Translations under genes and position numbers: made by a program | Part shown: piece after piece, positions 10,976-22,990 of the stretch | Layout of the letters: every line of letters starts with the position of its first letter | Numbering within the stretch: position 1 is the stretch's first letter | The notes under the pieces: model-generated | Databases searched by the model: none | Told to the model about the DNA's origin: nothing | The model's input: only the letters and a program-made list of their open reading frames with translations | Assembly: GCF_000005505.3 (NCBI RefSeq) | Contig: NC_016133.3 | Location: 48,449,237 to 48,513,236, forward strand | From: Brachypodium distachyon | Taxonomy: Eukaryota; Streptophyta; Magnoliopsida; Poales; Poaceae | Direction: 5' to 3' | Length of the DNA stretch: 64,000 nucleotides

Positions 10976-12010
10976 GGCTGCGCGGTTTCGGCCCTGCAGT
11001 GGTGGTGGTGGCGACGACCCAGCGGAGGAGAGGTTCCGCTGCTTTGCTGGGTGGCGTGGGAAGAAATGGCCAAACGGGGGGAGGGTCGCGGTCGTGGTCA
11101 AAGCACAGCACGGCCGGACTCTGGGCACAGTACCGCGCCGCGCTTGCTGGCTTTGCGCCGTGTGTTTGGGCTCGGGAAGCGGGATGGGGAGGGACTGGGG
11201 GCGTGTGGCCCTGCCCTGGCTTTTGCGTGAGTTGGTGAGCGAGTGAGTGAGATGGGACGTGTCACTGTGGACTACGGGAGAGTGTCCGTGCTGTAGACTG
11301 TCCGGCATCGCCGTGCAGTCAGTCTGACAGTGAAAAGCCGAACGCCTTCTCCACTTTAAATTTTGACCATTTTGATTTTTGTAATAACCTTTTTTTAAGG
11401 TCCAATCAAGAATACCGCAATTTTCCATTATCGAGGAAGCAGAAAATGGTTCTAGTCTTCTAGAGGATAGGGTAGTGCGCAATTTGTCATTTTTTATTCA
11501 TTTCAGTTCGAAAAGCAACTATTCGTGAGATCAACACTTTAGTTCATGGATCGGATAAACTGAAACAGAGGCAATAGAATCCTTGATTAAACTAAATCAC
11601 ATCAGGATTAGTAAGTCATTCATATCTTATATATCTTCATGTCTTTAGTGATGATACTGCAAAAGACTAGATTTGTTCGGGTTTGAGCTAACCAAAATGT
11701 TAGTCGCACGAGTCGTTGCCAACTATTAAGAACCTAAGGTTGTCGAACATATGTGTCCGGGTAAAAAGAACTTTGAAAGTTCGGTTGTCAGACCGTTGAT
11801 TTGTCGTCAAACAAACAAGGAAGAAGATCGAAATAACGAAATTGCAAACAACAAGATACACACTAGCTGCATGGAGTAAACCGTATTGACTATTCCAGGC
11901 CGGAGTTGGAGCCAAAAAACGTATAGAAAAATAGTAGAGACTACATTTGTGAGAAAAGAAGAAAATGAACGCAGTTCCACATCAGTAGAGCTTGCAATAG
12001 AAGAAGCAAA
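10976..12010. other. Upstream region of the dynein light chain gene
   Basis: GC-rich to about 11330, probably promoter and 5' leader of the minus-strand gene, then AT-rich. Open frames here on both strands are by-products of GC-rich sequence. No further gene recognised. Confidence 0.4.
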
Positions 12011-12131
12011 CATTCCTTCGTCCAAATGTTTCAATTTTGACTACATTTGAATGCATCTATACACTAAGTCGCGTTTAGATACATCCAAATTTTGACAAAC
12101 TTGAGACATCTTTTGTTGGACGGAGGGAGTA
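12011..12131. mobile_element. Stowaway MITE (ACAAAGGATG-type family)
   Basis: The left end CCTTCGTCC and right end GGACGGAGGGAG, next to TA, are imperfect inverted repeats. The interior (GAATGCATCTATACACTAAGTC) matches copies at 36926-37043, 41285-41408 and 43461-43578. Confidence 0.75.
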
Positions 12132-12604
12132 GTAGAAATGTTAATTAAAATACATACAAACAGAAAAAACACATTAGCATCAGGTGCTGACTACGCTTTA
12201 AATAAAAAGAAGGTACTGACTAGGAAGATATCATCCAACAGAAAAACCTGATAGGTAAATTGGTGATACCATTCAGAAATCATCAACACCACATTAACCC
12301 GACAAAATACAGGTGAGTAGTATAAGAAGTCTTTTAAGGACTCCTATGAATTCCAGCCTTCTATTTTTTTTCTATGAAAATCTTTTGAATCAAAGAGGCT
12401 CTAGACCGATCGACAAAGCTATGTATGAAAAACAAATATTTTGGCGCCCAACTAAATAATCAACACCAAAAGAAGACAAAACCTGTAAATGATATATTTT
12501 CTGAAACTCGCCCACGATAAATGATGCACCAAAGACTCATATGTACCATTTTTTTATGCCATGGAGTAAATTCTCAAGAAAAATAACATCACAAATATGA
12601 CTAT

Positions 12605-12848
12605 TGTGTCCAACAAAAAATATGAGAAAAATATGTCATTAAGTTTCATTAAGATAAGGCTTTGACCACAAATTACTATGTTAAGATGTAGTTTATATGA
12701 CATGAAATTAGTATGGCTAGACTATCAAGAGTACTTCATAACAGTTGTGATTTCATATTTTACAAGCCACATATTAATAAAGTAACTCTTCGTCAAAACT
12801 TCGTCTTAACAAAACTTAATATGCCTTATATTAAGGAATGGAGGGAGT
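12605..12848. mobile_element. Stowaway-like MITE, ~240 bp family
   Basis: The right end AATGGAGGGAG plus TA is clear. Long internal inverted repeats pair CATTAAGTTTCATTAAGA on the left with CTTAACAAAACTTAAT on the right. A related copy lies at 30277-30518, sharing TTGACCACAAATTACTAT and TATATGACAT segments. The left terminus is eroded. Confidence 0.6.
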
Positions 12849-14330
12849 ATGTAACACTCTCATTTGTCCTTTTCCAGAACATAAACAGCAAATGAATTTT
12901 CACACGAGAACACAGTCCACCCCAGTTTGGAAGATTTTGAAAATCGTCAGTATCAGAAACATCAAAGAGGTGCATAATGCAGATGAGTGTGGGCGCACCA
13001 TAGCCGCTTTAGACTAAACCCCAATGACAAGAATGACTAACCACAGGACACATGTAAAAGAAAAGGGCACTGGAACTGAAAGAGATATTCAAGAAATTTA
13101 GCAAATCAGCACAGTTCAGAGTTGGCGACGACAAGTTGGCTGCAAGTGATTCATTGCATGAGCTAAACAAGCAGAAAGGGGTGGCCCTGTTAAGAGATAG
13201 TTCACCTAAAACGTACTGTTGATCTAAAATCTTCATGGACAGTTTGCTGATTTTATTATAAATGTCCATCACTTCACATAACATAGAACCCAAATATCAA
13301 ACCAAATCACCAGGCCTACAGATATTAGGCCGGACCAAGTTTTCTAAAGAGACAGGGGGCTTCTGGCCTTTTGCTCTACATCTCTAGATAGTTTCTAATG
13401 TAGTTTGTCAACTGCAAAACAACATGAAGCCACTACCTAATAAAGCAAAATACCCAGACGTTACTACTCTCTAAATTAACACCCTGCCAGAACAGAACCA
13501 CAACAGCAAGTTATCAACTGGAGTACAACTCTTAAACCCTGCAAGAACTGGCAAAAGAATTCCAGAATAGTACATCGTGCAGCAAGAGGCAAATATGGAA
13601 TGAATACCTGAAGCATAAAGCATGTTAAGAGCACTACAATAAAATGCAACACTATCAAATTCCAGAATTTCCATTGATCATATCCCCATAATGATCTGTT
13701 ATTTAGACTCAAACCGTAGGCAAACTTCAGACTTGACTTACATGTAGCTCCTAGGGCTTTACCAACAGCAAAACCAGAAAATCCAGACTCAAACAAAATA
13801 AACTGCAAGTAGCTGTACTGCTGCAGTGCTCACATAGCTCATACTCATCCAATTTTGAAAAACAGGTTCAAATTGTACTGTCCAATGCTATGATCCAAAG
13901 CACACTATTACCAAAGAGAAGGCAGTAGCATAATATAGAAATAGTACTATGGAAATCCACGATTGTGTGGCGTTGTCTGACTTAAACAGAAGCATATCTT
14001 CAAGACTTCGACAGAGCATAACTTTAACCAGAAAAAACAACATACATAACCAACAATTTAGAATCCAAGTTACTTCTAAGAAATAACAATATCACTGCAT
14101 AGTTAAGGTCCACAGAAGTAGATGATTTACCAAAAGCACAAATATAACATAATTTGGGCAACCAAAATGCAGAATTTGTTCAATAACAGCACCCATAAGT
14201 GCAAATTTATTAGCATCATATCATCATCATAAGGGTACATTCTCCAATAAAATCATAAATTGCTAATGGTTCCGATGCACCTGAAGTTACTAAAGTACTG
14301 TAATCAACTGAAGGATTAGTGACAGTTCAT
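12849..14330. other. Intergenic, downstream of prohibitin
   Basis: AT-rich, with no recognisable gene; only short open frames without family features. The final 100 bases are probably prohibitin 3' UTR. Confidence 0.35.
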
Positions 14331-15179
14331 TCACCGGGCGGCGCTGAGCCCGAGCAGCATCTGGCTGTTGTCACTGGAGGGGATGTAGGAGATATTGGGT
14401 GAGCGCGCCAGCACTCCAGCTATCTCTTTGGCGGCCTCGATCCTCCTCAGCTCGATCAGGCCGTTGCCCGCAGCAGCAGTGGCCTCAGAGATGAGCCGTG
14501 CGGACTCGCTCTCTCCCTCCGCACGGACGATGGCAGCACGCCTCTCCTGCTCTGCACGCGCTACAAGGAACCTGGAGCGCTCGGCCTCCTGCTGCGCCAC
14601 CTGCTTCTTCTCGACGGCCAGGGCGAATTCGTGCCCGTAGGCGAGGTGGGTGATGGCGACGTCGTCGAGCACGATGTTGAACTCGCCGGCGCGGCGGACG
14701 AGGGCGTCACGGACGAGCGCAGAGACGTGGGGGCGGTCGGTGAGGAGCTGGTCTGCGTTGAACTGGGCAACGACGGCCTTGAGCACCTCGTTGCCGATGG
14801 AGGGGAGCACCTTGTCGTCGTAGTCGAGGCCGAGCGAGGTGAAGATATCCGGAAGGCGTTCGACGTCGGGGCGGGAGAGAACGCGGAGCGTGAGGCTGAC
14901 CATCTGCAGGTCCTTGGTGCCGGATGTGGAGGAGAAGCTGTGTGGGCGCGTGCGGATGTCGAAGATGAAGGGCTTCTGAAGCCAGGGGACGAGGACGTGG
15001 GTACCCTCCGAGACGGTCTCCGGGAGCACGCCGCGGAAGCGGTCGAAGATGACCGCCCGCTGCCCGCCGTCCACCGTGTAGAGGGACGTAGAGACCGCAG
15101 ACGCAGCAAGGCCGACCCCGGCCGCCGCCTTCGCGATCTTCGTCAGGAACGAGACTGCCGCTTGTCCGCCGCCGGCCAT
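14331..15179 (-). CDS. PHB: Prohibitin (type-I, PHB1-like), single exon
   Basis: Intronless 282-residue protein. Prohibitins form large ring complexes in the inner mitochondrial membrane that stabilise new respiratory-chain proteins and cristae. Features in order: N-terminal hydrophobic membrane segment (about 8-30, ending [20 protein letters not shown]), SPFH/PHB domain (about 27-190, with [13 protein letters not shown] and [23 protein letters not shown]), then a coiled coil (about 175-255, [17 protein letters not shown] and [20 protein letters not shown]). Length matches the family. It is more divergent than typical cereal prohibitins ([13 protein letters not shown] for the usual DVxITHLSFGxEF) and very GC-rich with no introns, so it may be a retrocopy or a diverged paralogue. 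The start is the only upstream Met giving the canonical N terminus. The tandem duplication begins 163 bp upstream of its start. Confidence 0.92.
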   Translation of the reverse strand: MAGGGQAAVSFLTKIAKAAAGVGLAASAVSTSLYTVDGGQRAVIFDRFRGVLPETVSEGTHVLVPWLQKPFIFDIRTRPHSFSSTSGTKDLQMVSLTLRVLSRPDVERLPDIFTSLGLDYDDKVLPSIGNEVLKAVVAQFNADQLLTDRPHVSALVRDALVRRAGEFNIVLDDVAITHLAYGHEFALAVEKKQVAQQEAERSRFLVARAEQERRAAIVRAEGESESARLISEATAAAGNGLIELRRIEAAKEIAGVLARSPNISYIPSSDNSQMLLGLSAAR

Positions 15180-15494
15180 GGGTGACGACCAACCTTTGGG
15201 GTGGATTTGGGGCTGTTTTGGGTTAGGGGTTTGTGGGTTTCTACCCTCTCGGATCTGATAGTTTTAGGAGTAGCATTTCTTGGCAGAGAAGAAGAAGAAT
15301 GGGGGCAGCGGGCCGTGCAGGTTGCTGGGCCTGGTAGGCCTGTTTCAGTTGGTGCTTCCCGTCAGGTGTAGAGATAAAATTGTTTCTTCTACAGAGTTGC
15401 TAGTTTGTTCTCTCAAATAAAAGAAGACTTTCTATCCCTCGAAAACAAAAGACTTCGTAGTTGTATCTTTCGGGTGTTGTTTGGCGGAAAATAA

Positions 15495-16543
15495 GAGGTA
15501 ATTCCTCCGATCCTAAATTGTTATCGAAATATTACATGTATCTAGATGTTTTTTAATAATAGATTCATTTATATTTGGAAAAATTTGAGTCAAGAATTTA
15601 GTATAAGAGGGAGTAATAACACCACAAGTCCAAATAGTTGAGAGGTGTGAGCAAATTAGTCAAACTTAGTGAAAAATGGGGTGGTCTAGTCCTGATACTT
15701 GAGACGTGGGATCAAAAAGGTGCAAGATAGTCCGAATGAAGACGTGGCATCATCCTGAACGTCTGTCTGACCGTTTTGTAATTTTAGCAAAGAGAATCCC
15801 CGCATGGAACAGTTAACACAAAAGTAACCAGACACATGCATAGAGATTATTTTTTAAAAAAAAGCCCACATCACTTCGTCTCTCCAGGAAACATCTTCGT
15901 CTTGGCGCCTCGACGACGCCGCAGGCGATCAAGGAGCTCCTCGGCAGTGGCGATCTAGACAATGCCACCCGAGCCTAGAGTTTATGGTAGACTTATTCCG
16001 GTGAAATCACAAGAAAGATGCAAAATTACCTTGGAGCATGCTCTTAAATCCCAATAGGCTTTGCCGGTAAACTTTGCCCAGCCGTCGACGCCCTCTTCAC
16101 GCCAAATTTTGCTATCGTTGCCGACTCCGGCTCCAACGTCGCCGCCGCCCATTTGCCCGAGTGTAAATCCGCTCCGTCCCAATATTCGTCCTCATTAACG
16201 CTCACTCACAACCTGCTTGCTCTAATACGGCAGCCGCCCGGTCAAATTGTCGCCGTCGGTGGCCGGCAAAAATCTAGGGTTCGAGTGGGCCGGGGAGGGG
16301 GGAGAGGAATGGAGATTGTGACAATGTGCTTCTTTAGAGAGAATCCGCGAGAAAAATTAAGAAGATCTAGGAGGTTTTAAGCAAAAAAAAACCCGACTAA
16401 ATGGTCCACGTTTCATCTCCTGATTGGTCTGGACCTTTTTGCTCCCGCATCTCAAATATTAGGACTAGCCCACCCTATTTTACAAGAAGTTTGACTAAAT
16501 TCTCCCACCTCTCAACTAGTTGGACCACGGGTGTTATTACATC
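15495..16543. mobile_element. Non-autonomous Mutator-like element (Pack-MULE-like)
   Basis: Bounded by a perfect 9-bp direct repeat GGAAAATAA (15486-15494 and 16544-16552). Long terminal inverted repeats of about 130-150 bp begin GAGGTAATAACACC at the left (once the nested MITE is set aside) and GATGTAATAACACC at the right. Both arms share AGTTGAGAGGTG, TTAGTCAAACTT and GGGTGG. Unit B retains the uninterrupted site (20164-20190, GGCGGAAAATAATTC), proving insertion. The interior (about 15880-16330) is GC-rich, includes CGACGACGCCGCAGGCGATC, and looks like captured gene sequence, but the source gene is not recognised and no long frame is intact. No transposase is encoded. Confidence 0.88.
15501..15613. 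mobile_element. Stowaway MITE nested in the MULE terminal repeat
   Basis: Inserted at a TA in the left MULE terminus (15499-15500, duplicated at 15614-15615). The ends are ATTCCTCCGATCC and AGAGGGAG. Removing it rebuilds the continuous MULE end, so it arrived after the MULE. Confidence 0.85.
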
Positions 16544-16985
16544 GGAAAATAATTCTAAGAGGCCTTGTCACTTTTCAGCTGGAAGATCCATCTTGCAACA
16601 TGTGGTCAATTACTTATGATCGTAATTATTGGCTCGCTTTCAATCCTTCTAGATTTGGGGATTGAGAACGATTAAGAAGAAAATGAACTATTTTTTAAAT
16701 TTCTGCCATTTCCTCTAAATAAATGAAAGGAAGGGGTGAGACAAACAAAGCCTTTTAGATGGTGCTCGGCACACTGAGAGCCTGAGCCTTGAGGCCTCCA
16801 TTTGCTCCGATTTAATTGAGTGTTTTTCTTTACGGATTTTGGTCTCATATTTTCATTGATTTTTTCAGATACTTTTGTTTTCTGGTTATTATGAAAAAAA
16901 AATACAATAAGGTAGTACAAGGCGAAGGCAGTACTACCAAGGGATGCATGTAGTAGAAAGACATTATACAGTATAAACAAAGATA

Positions 16986-17067
16986 CTTCCTTCGACCCGA
17001 ATTACTTATAACTTATTTAGTACAACTTTGTACTAAATCTACAACAAGTAATTCCGGCTGGAGGGAA
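16986..17067. mobile_element. Short Stowaway MITE in unit A
   Basis: CTTCCTTCGACCCGAATTAC on the left and GTAATTCCGGCTGGAGGGAA on the right form inverted repeats, with TA on both sides. Unit B at about 20606-20620 (AAAGTTAGCATTTAAT) lacks it, so its empty site is known. Confidence 0.75.
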
Positions 17068-17470
17068 TAGCATTTAATACGGTACAACTATGAGCTAGCA
17101 CAAGATAATACAAGAATACAATTAAGGTAGTACACTTATCAGAAACAAGACAATATAAATAAATCATTTATGATAATAAAAGGGCAGTAAACTGTACAAA
17201 GATGAGAAGACATTACAAACATAGCGTACACCGCAATACATGGTCGTACAAACCGCACAAATATACACGACATCCTTAAGATCGGAATTAGGGTAGTACA
17301 ACTACGAGACATAAACCATGACAAACTGGCATAAAAAGAATTCACCCAAACAAATCACAATAGGACTGACTTTAGATTTGTTGACCGGAGCAACGTGTGA
17401 AAATAGTTCGTAATCTGTATGGAAGATTAAAAAAGTCATTGCACTTTATATTCTTGTTTTGAAAAAAAGA

Positions 17471-18250
17471 AACAACTAGTGCTCTCCCGAGAAGCACACT
17501 CACTGATGTGCTTAAATCGTCAAGTGGGGAGAAACTTATAAATTTTGTAATCCGACAAATCAAACATAGAGAAAAGTTACCAATTTCAGTTCTCTATTTT
17601 TCTCTCAAAGAGCCTTATGTTGTCACACACGAACGGTTTTTTTCCTCTCTATGTGGGGTCCACAGTTCCCACATGAACACGCCCGTGGTTCCAAGTGGGG
17701 TCCACAGCTTAAGTGTGAACCTGCCTTGCTCGTGTGGGGCCCACTGGTAAATGGTAACGGAAGTCCTAATAGAAACGCCAGCAATAGCTGAGAGGGAAGA
17801 AGCGTTTCTTTTTTACGTCCCCTTTCCTTTCCTCATATGTTTTGAAAAAGGAACAACTAGTGCTCTCCCAAGGAGCACATGCATCGATGTGCTTAAATCG
17901 TCAAGTGAAGTGGGGAGAAAAGACTTATAAATTCTGTAATCCTACAAAAATTGAACATATAGAAAAGTTACCAATTTCAGTTCTCTATTTTTCTCTCTAA
18001 AATCTTCTCAATCAAAGAGTCGCACATATGCTCGCAGCAAGACGATTTGATACCCTGCTCTGGCACTAGATTGCTTCTTTGCTCTATGGTCAATGATCTA
18101 CAACAGACAAGAGCCTTATGATGTCACATACGAACGGTTTTTTCCTCTGCATGTGGGGTCCAGAGTTTCAGCATGAACACGCCTATAGTTCCAAGTGGGG
18201 TCCACAGCTTAAGCGTGAGCTTGCCTGCTTGCGTGGTGACCACTGGTAAA
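17471..18250. repeat. Internal ~380-bp direct duplication within unit A
   Basis: AACAACTAGTGCTCTCCC at 17471 recurs at 17850, followed in both by TGTGCTTAAATCGTCAAGTG, ACCAATTTCAGTTCTC and later GTGGGGTCC and GGAAGTCCTAATAGAAACGC. Unit B has only one version (about 21050-21430), so this duplication arose in unit A or was lost from B. Confidence 0.75.
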
Positions 18251-18424
18251 TGGTAACGGAAGTCCTAATAGAAACGCCAGCAGTAGCCGAGAGGGAAGAA
18301 AGCATTTCTTTCGGACTGACCCTTTCCTTTCCTCATAATAAATGGAAATTATTTTTCCAGGGATTAACCAGCTCGTGAGCTGTGTGAGCAAAACTCTGAG
18401 CTGGCTACAGTTACCATATTAGGA

Positions 18425-18440
18425 GGGGGGGGGGGGGGGG
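18425..18440 (+). repeat. Poly-G tract of 16
   Basis: A run of 16 guanines follows AGGA. The matching place in unit B (about 21545) has no such run. It is potentially quadruplex-forming and prone to length errors in assembly. Confidence 0.9.
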
Positions 18441-19069
18441 ACTGAAAGCAAAATCAAGAAAAATGTATAAGCAAATGGACCTCAGTTAGATTCCAATGAA
18501 ATTAATGGAAAACAAGGAGGCGATTTTGGAACGAAACGTGGAGTATTATGTTTAATCAGAACCATTCCCCAGAGTTGTGTGAACAACAAAAGAGGCCAAG
18601 TAAAAACAATTATAACTTCACTGCAAAATACATTGAAATCCCAGGGCTAGTCGTCTAAATCTGCAACAACAAAAATCAAATGAACAATATTTAAAGCTAG
18701 TTCAATCGTGATTGTCAGCATATAACTTCGTGGTCTTGGAACCTTTACATAAATATCACCACGTAGTCCTTTGATATAGAGAAAAAAAGGTATGGGAAGA
18801 GAAAGAGTAGAACAAAAGCGCATCAAGAGGGGTCTTTGAAATGATAATGTGAAGAGTTGCATTTTCTATCTCCCCGTAGCATGTCAGTGTGTTTGTTCGG
18901 CCACCTACGCCGCGCTGGTTCCATCTCGCATACCCAACATCCATTGGACCAAACTTTCTTACCATATCACAAGATACCAAGAAAGAGATAAACAATTTTG
19001 ATGGAGATGAGTTCATGAGAACTAGCAGACACACTTGGAAACAACTTTTCTCATTATTTGGTTGCTACT

Positions 19070-19750
19070 AAAACGAAAGATGCTAGTCTTACATAAAGAC
19101 ACACTCGAAAAATGTACACAACTACTATCGTTTGTTTTAATAGTAATGGAAGGTACCAATAGATCTTGTTCCCTATGCGTAGACTCGTAACAAAATCCAC
19201 ACAACTATGTGCAGGAGCGAGAATATAATTTCTCTTGCCTTTGGCTACTACTGAATAACTCCTGGCGAGCACGGGGATCTATGCACGAGAACAAGATCTC
19301 CTTTTCTTTCCGTTACTACTTAAACAAACTGTAGTTGAGTAGTAATGGAAGGGACAAGGGATCTTGTTTTCGCACGTGCACTTACTCGTAAGGCGACAAA
19401 ATCGATACCGTTGCATGGGAACATAATTCTTTTTGCCATTCAATTACTACTACAACAGACCATCCTAGTGGGCAGGAGGATCTAGCTGTTGGGATAAGAT
19501 CTCATGTTCGTTTTATTACCACTTAAAGAAACCGTAGTTGAATAGTAACGGAAGGGGCAAAAGATCTTGTTCCCGCGCATGTGCACCTTAAGGTGACATA
19601 ATCTATACTACTAAGCACATATGTGTGAAGATAATTTCTCTTGCCTTCCGTTTCTACTAAATCAAACCATACTAGTGGGCGGGAGGATAAGCGCGGGAAC
19701 AAGATCTCTTGTCCTTTTTGCTATTATTTAAACAAATTGTACTAGCCGTG
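19070..19750. repeat. ~205-bp tandem subrepeats, unit A
   Basis: Three to four degenerate units contain GAACAAGATCTC, a TACTTAAACAAA segment, GTAGTAACGGAAGGG, AAAGATCTTGTTCCCGCGC and TAAGGCGACAAAATC. Within each unit, AACAAGATCT and AGATCTTGTT are inverted to each other, so each unit can fold. The same array recurs in unit B at about 22310-22990. Confidence 0.7.
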
Positions 19751-19950
19751 CACATTTTTCCAATGCATTACCCTTCGTTTCTGAATTCTTGATGTTGATA
19801 TTGTACTTTCATTATTTACCTTCTAAGCTCCTCTATGTTTATAGTATCAATTTCAGTTGGTGCTTCCCGTCAGAGTGTAGAGATAAGATCGTTTCTTCTA
19901 AAACAAGGCCATTATGTTTACAGACTTGCTAGTTTGTTTCTAAAAAAAAG

Positions 19951-20137
19951 GATTTGCTATTGAGAAGTCACATGATTTTACATCAGTCGTCAAATCTTAA
20001 TCTAACGATATCGCGTGGAAGAGAGAAGTGTGAAGATGACCCCAAATCTTAACCCAACGATTCTGATACGTCAACTGAGATTTAATGTGTTTTACTTAAA
20101 AATTCAGTCAATTGAGAAATAGCCACACCCATAAAAA
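19951..20137. mobile_element. MITE specific to unit B
   Basis: GATTTGCTATTGAGAAGTCA at the left is inverted relative to TTCAGTCAATTGAGAAATAGC near the right. Unit A has no counterpart between TTGCTAGTTTGTT and GTATCTTTCGGG. Related pieces are at 6476-6690 and 54045-54115. Confidence 0.65.
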
Positions 20138-22309
20138 AACACTTTTTACTTTGTATCTTTCGGGCCTTGTTTGGCGGAAAATAATTCAAAGACCTGGTCT
20201 CTTCTTGAGCCGTAAGATCACATCCATCTTGTGGCATTTATCATCTTAATTTTTGGCTCTTTCTATCCTTCTAGATTTGGGGGTTGAGAGCGATTAAGAA
20301 GAAAATGAACTAATATTTCTTTTAATTTCTCCATTTTTCTCTAAATCAATGAAGGGATTCAGACAAACAAAGCCTTAGATGGTGCTTGGCACACTGAGAA
20401 CCTGAGCCCTGAGAGGCCCTCCATTTGCTCTGATTTAATTGAGTGGTTTCCTTTTACGGATTTTGGTCTCACATTTTTTTTCCAGTTGTTTTCTGGTTTA
20501 TTATAAAAAATAATATAGTAACTAAATACATGAGGCAGTATAAGGAGAAGACGGTACTACCACACCACGAGATGCAGGTAGTAGTACAAAGATTATACAG
20601 TACTACAAACAAAGTTAGCATTTAATATGGTACAACTATGAGCTAGCGCAAGATAACACAAGGATACAATTAAGGTAGTCACTTATAAAAAACAAAAAAA
20701 TATAAGGAAATCATTTATGACAAAAACAAAACAATATAAGGAAATCATTTATGACAGTAAAAGGCACAGGCTGTACAAAGATAGACAAGACATTACAAAC
20801 GTAACGCCTAGACTGCAACACATGGTCGTCGTACAAACGCACAAATATACATGACATTCTTAAGATAGGAATTAGGGTAGTACGACTACGAGACATAAGG
20901 CACGGTAAAATGGCATAAAAAAAGAAGTTACCAAAACAAATCAAAATAGGATCGATTTTATATTTATTGACTAGAGAAACGTAAATGGTGAAAAATAGTT
21001 CTAGATTAAATATCATTGCATTTGCATTTGCATTTTCTATTCTTGTTTTGAGAAAAGAACACCTATAATGTTTCTCCAGACCAGAACACTCACCACTATA
21101 AATTTTACAATCCTACAAATCGAACATACAGAAAAGTTACCAATTTTAATTTTCTTTTTCCCCCCTCTAAAATCTTCTCAATCAGAGGTGCACATATGCT
21201 CGCAGCAAGACGAGTAGACGGCTGGCACTAAAAAAAAGAATTGCTTCTTTGCTCTATCGTCAATGCTCCACAACAGATCTGTTTTTTCCTCTGCATGTGG
21301 GGTCCATAGTTTCAGCATGAACACGCCTGTAGTTTCAAGTGGGGTCCATACCTTAAGCCTTAAGCATGAGACTGCCTGCTTGTGTGGTGCCCACTGGTAA
21401 ATGGTATTGGCAATCCTAATAAAAATGCCAGCAGTAGTCATATCCTTTTCTTTCCTTGTAATAATTGGAAATTATTTTTCCAGGCCTTAACCAGCTCATC
21501 GTGTGAGCTGTGGGAGCGAGCTGTGAGCTGCCTGCAGTTACCAGTAGAAGGAAAAACGCTGAAAGCAAAATCAAGAAAAATGTATAAGCAAATGGGACCT
21601 CGGTTAGATTCCAACGAAATATAAGGAAATCAAGGAGGCAATTTTGGAAAGAAACGTGGAATATTGCTACCATTCGTGTTTAATCAGAAACATCCCCGGA
21701 GTTGTGTGAAAAACAAAACAAACCAAGTAAAAACAATTGTAACTTCACTACAAACTCTATTGAATTCCCACGTCTAGTCGTCTAAATCCGTAACAACAAA
21801 AATCAAATGAACAATATTTCAATCTAATTCAATCGTGATTTTCACCATACGCCAACTTCATAGTCTCGGGAGCTTTTACAAAAATATCACCATGCACTCT
21901 TTTGATATAGAAAAAAAGGTACAGAAAGAGAAAGAGCAGAACAAATGCGCATCAAGAGCGGTCTTTGAAAAAATAATATGAAGAATTGCATTTTCTATCT
22001 CCCCGTAGAGTGTCGGTCAGTTCGTGCTCCCACCTACACCGGTTCCATCTCGCATACCCAACATGCATGAGCCAAACTTTCTTACCACGTCACAAGATAC
22101 CAAGCAAGAGGTAAACAGTTTTGACGATGAGGAGTTCATGCAAGCGAGCATACCCACTTGGAAACAACTTTTTCATACCTTCAATTACCATTTGAGCAAA
22201 AATGTACCAGCCTTCACCATGTCTATGTGTGCCAAGCCCAATCTATTTGTATGTAAAACAAGCGGACAGACAGATCAGTTGAGTCCATACGAGCACGCGC
22301 TGCTACTAA

Positions 22310-22990
22310 AACGAAAGATGCTACTCTTAAATAAAGAGGCGATGCCCTCAAAAATGTACACAATTGCTATCGTTTGTTTGAGTAGTAGATCTTGTTTCCT
22401 CGTATGCGCAAACTCGTAAGGCGACAAAAGAGAATATAAATTTTCTTGCCTTCGGTTACTACTAAAACAACTCCTAGCGAGCATGAGGATCTACGTGCGA
22501 GAACAAATCTCTTTTCCTTTCCGTTGCTACTTAAACAAACTGTAATTGAGTATCTTGAGTTCAAAAAAGAAACTGTAGTTGAGTAGTAATGGAAGGGACA
22601 AGAGATATTGTTTCCGCACTTGCGCAGACTCGTAAGGCAACAAAATCTATACCGTTGCGTTGTAATACAATTTATTTTGCCATTCAATTATTACTAAAAC
22701 AAACCATACTAGTGGGCGGGAGGTCTAACTGCGGGGATAAGATCTCATGTTTGTTTTATCGTCACTTAAAGAAACTATAGTCGAGTAGTAACGGAAGGGG
22801 CAAAAAATCTCGTTCCCGCGCGTGTGCGAACTTTAAGGCGACAAAATCTATACTATTGGGCGCATACGCGGGAACCTAATTTCTCTTGCCTTCAGTTACT
22901 ACTAAAACAAACCGGGCGGAAGGATAAGGGCGAGAACAACGTCTATTGTCCTTTCTACTAATATTTAAACAAACCGTACTAGCCGTGCAT
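22310..22990. repeat. ~205-bp tandem subrepeats, unit B
   Basis: Counterpart of the array at 19070-19750, with the same GTAGTAACGGAAGGGGCAAAA and GCGACAAAATCTATAC segments in the same order. Confidence 0.65.

Larger units (their letters stand above)
15342..19850. repeat. Tandem duplication, unit A (about 4.5 kb)
   Basis: Starts TTTCAGTTGGTGCTTCCCGTCAG and ends ATAGTATCAA. The whole order of segments is repeated in unit B (19851-23086), which starts with the same bases. Shared blocks include TCTTTCGGG..TTGTTTGGCGG, AGAAGAAAATGAACTA, GGTAGTACAACTACGAGACAT, GTTCCATCTCGCATACCCAACAT and an array of ~205-bp subunits near the end. Unit A is longer because it holds a 1,049-bp Mutator-like element, a small MITE and an internal ~380-bp duplication. 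No gene recognised in the unit. Confidence 0.85.

Noticed and set aside
10382..11482. Long open frames on the plus strand and upstream of the dynein light chain start
   Set aside because: They are shadows of the GC-rich exon 1 and promoter; only the frame that splices into the LC8 exon has protein-family support.
14561..15192. Alternative frames over the prohibitin gene
   Set aside because: All are antisense or shifted readings of one clear prohibitin frame.
22024..22419. 131-codon frame in duplication unit B
   Set aside because: The matching stretch in unit A is truncated and shifted, and no domain is recognised; selection for coding is not supported.
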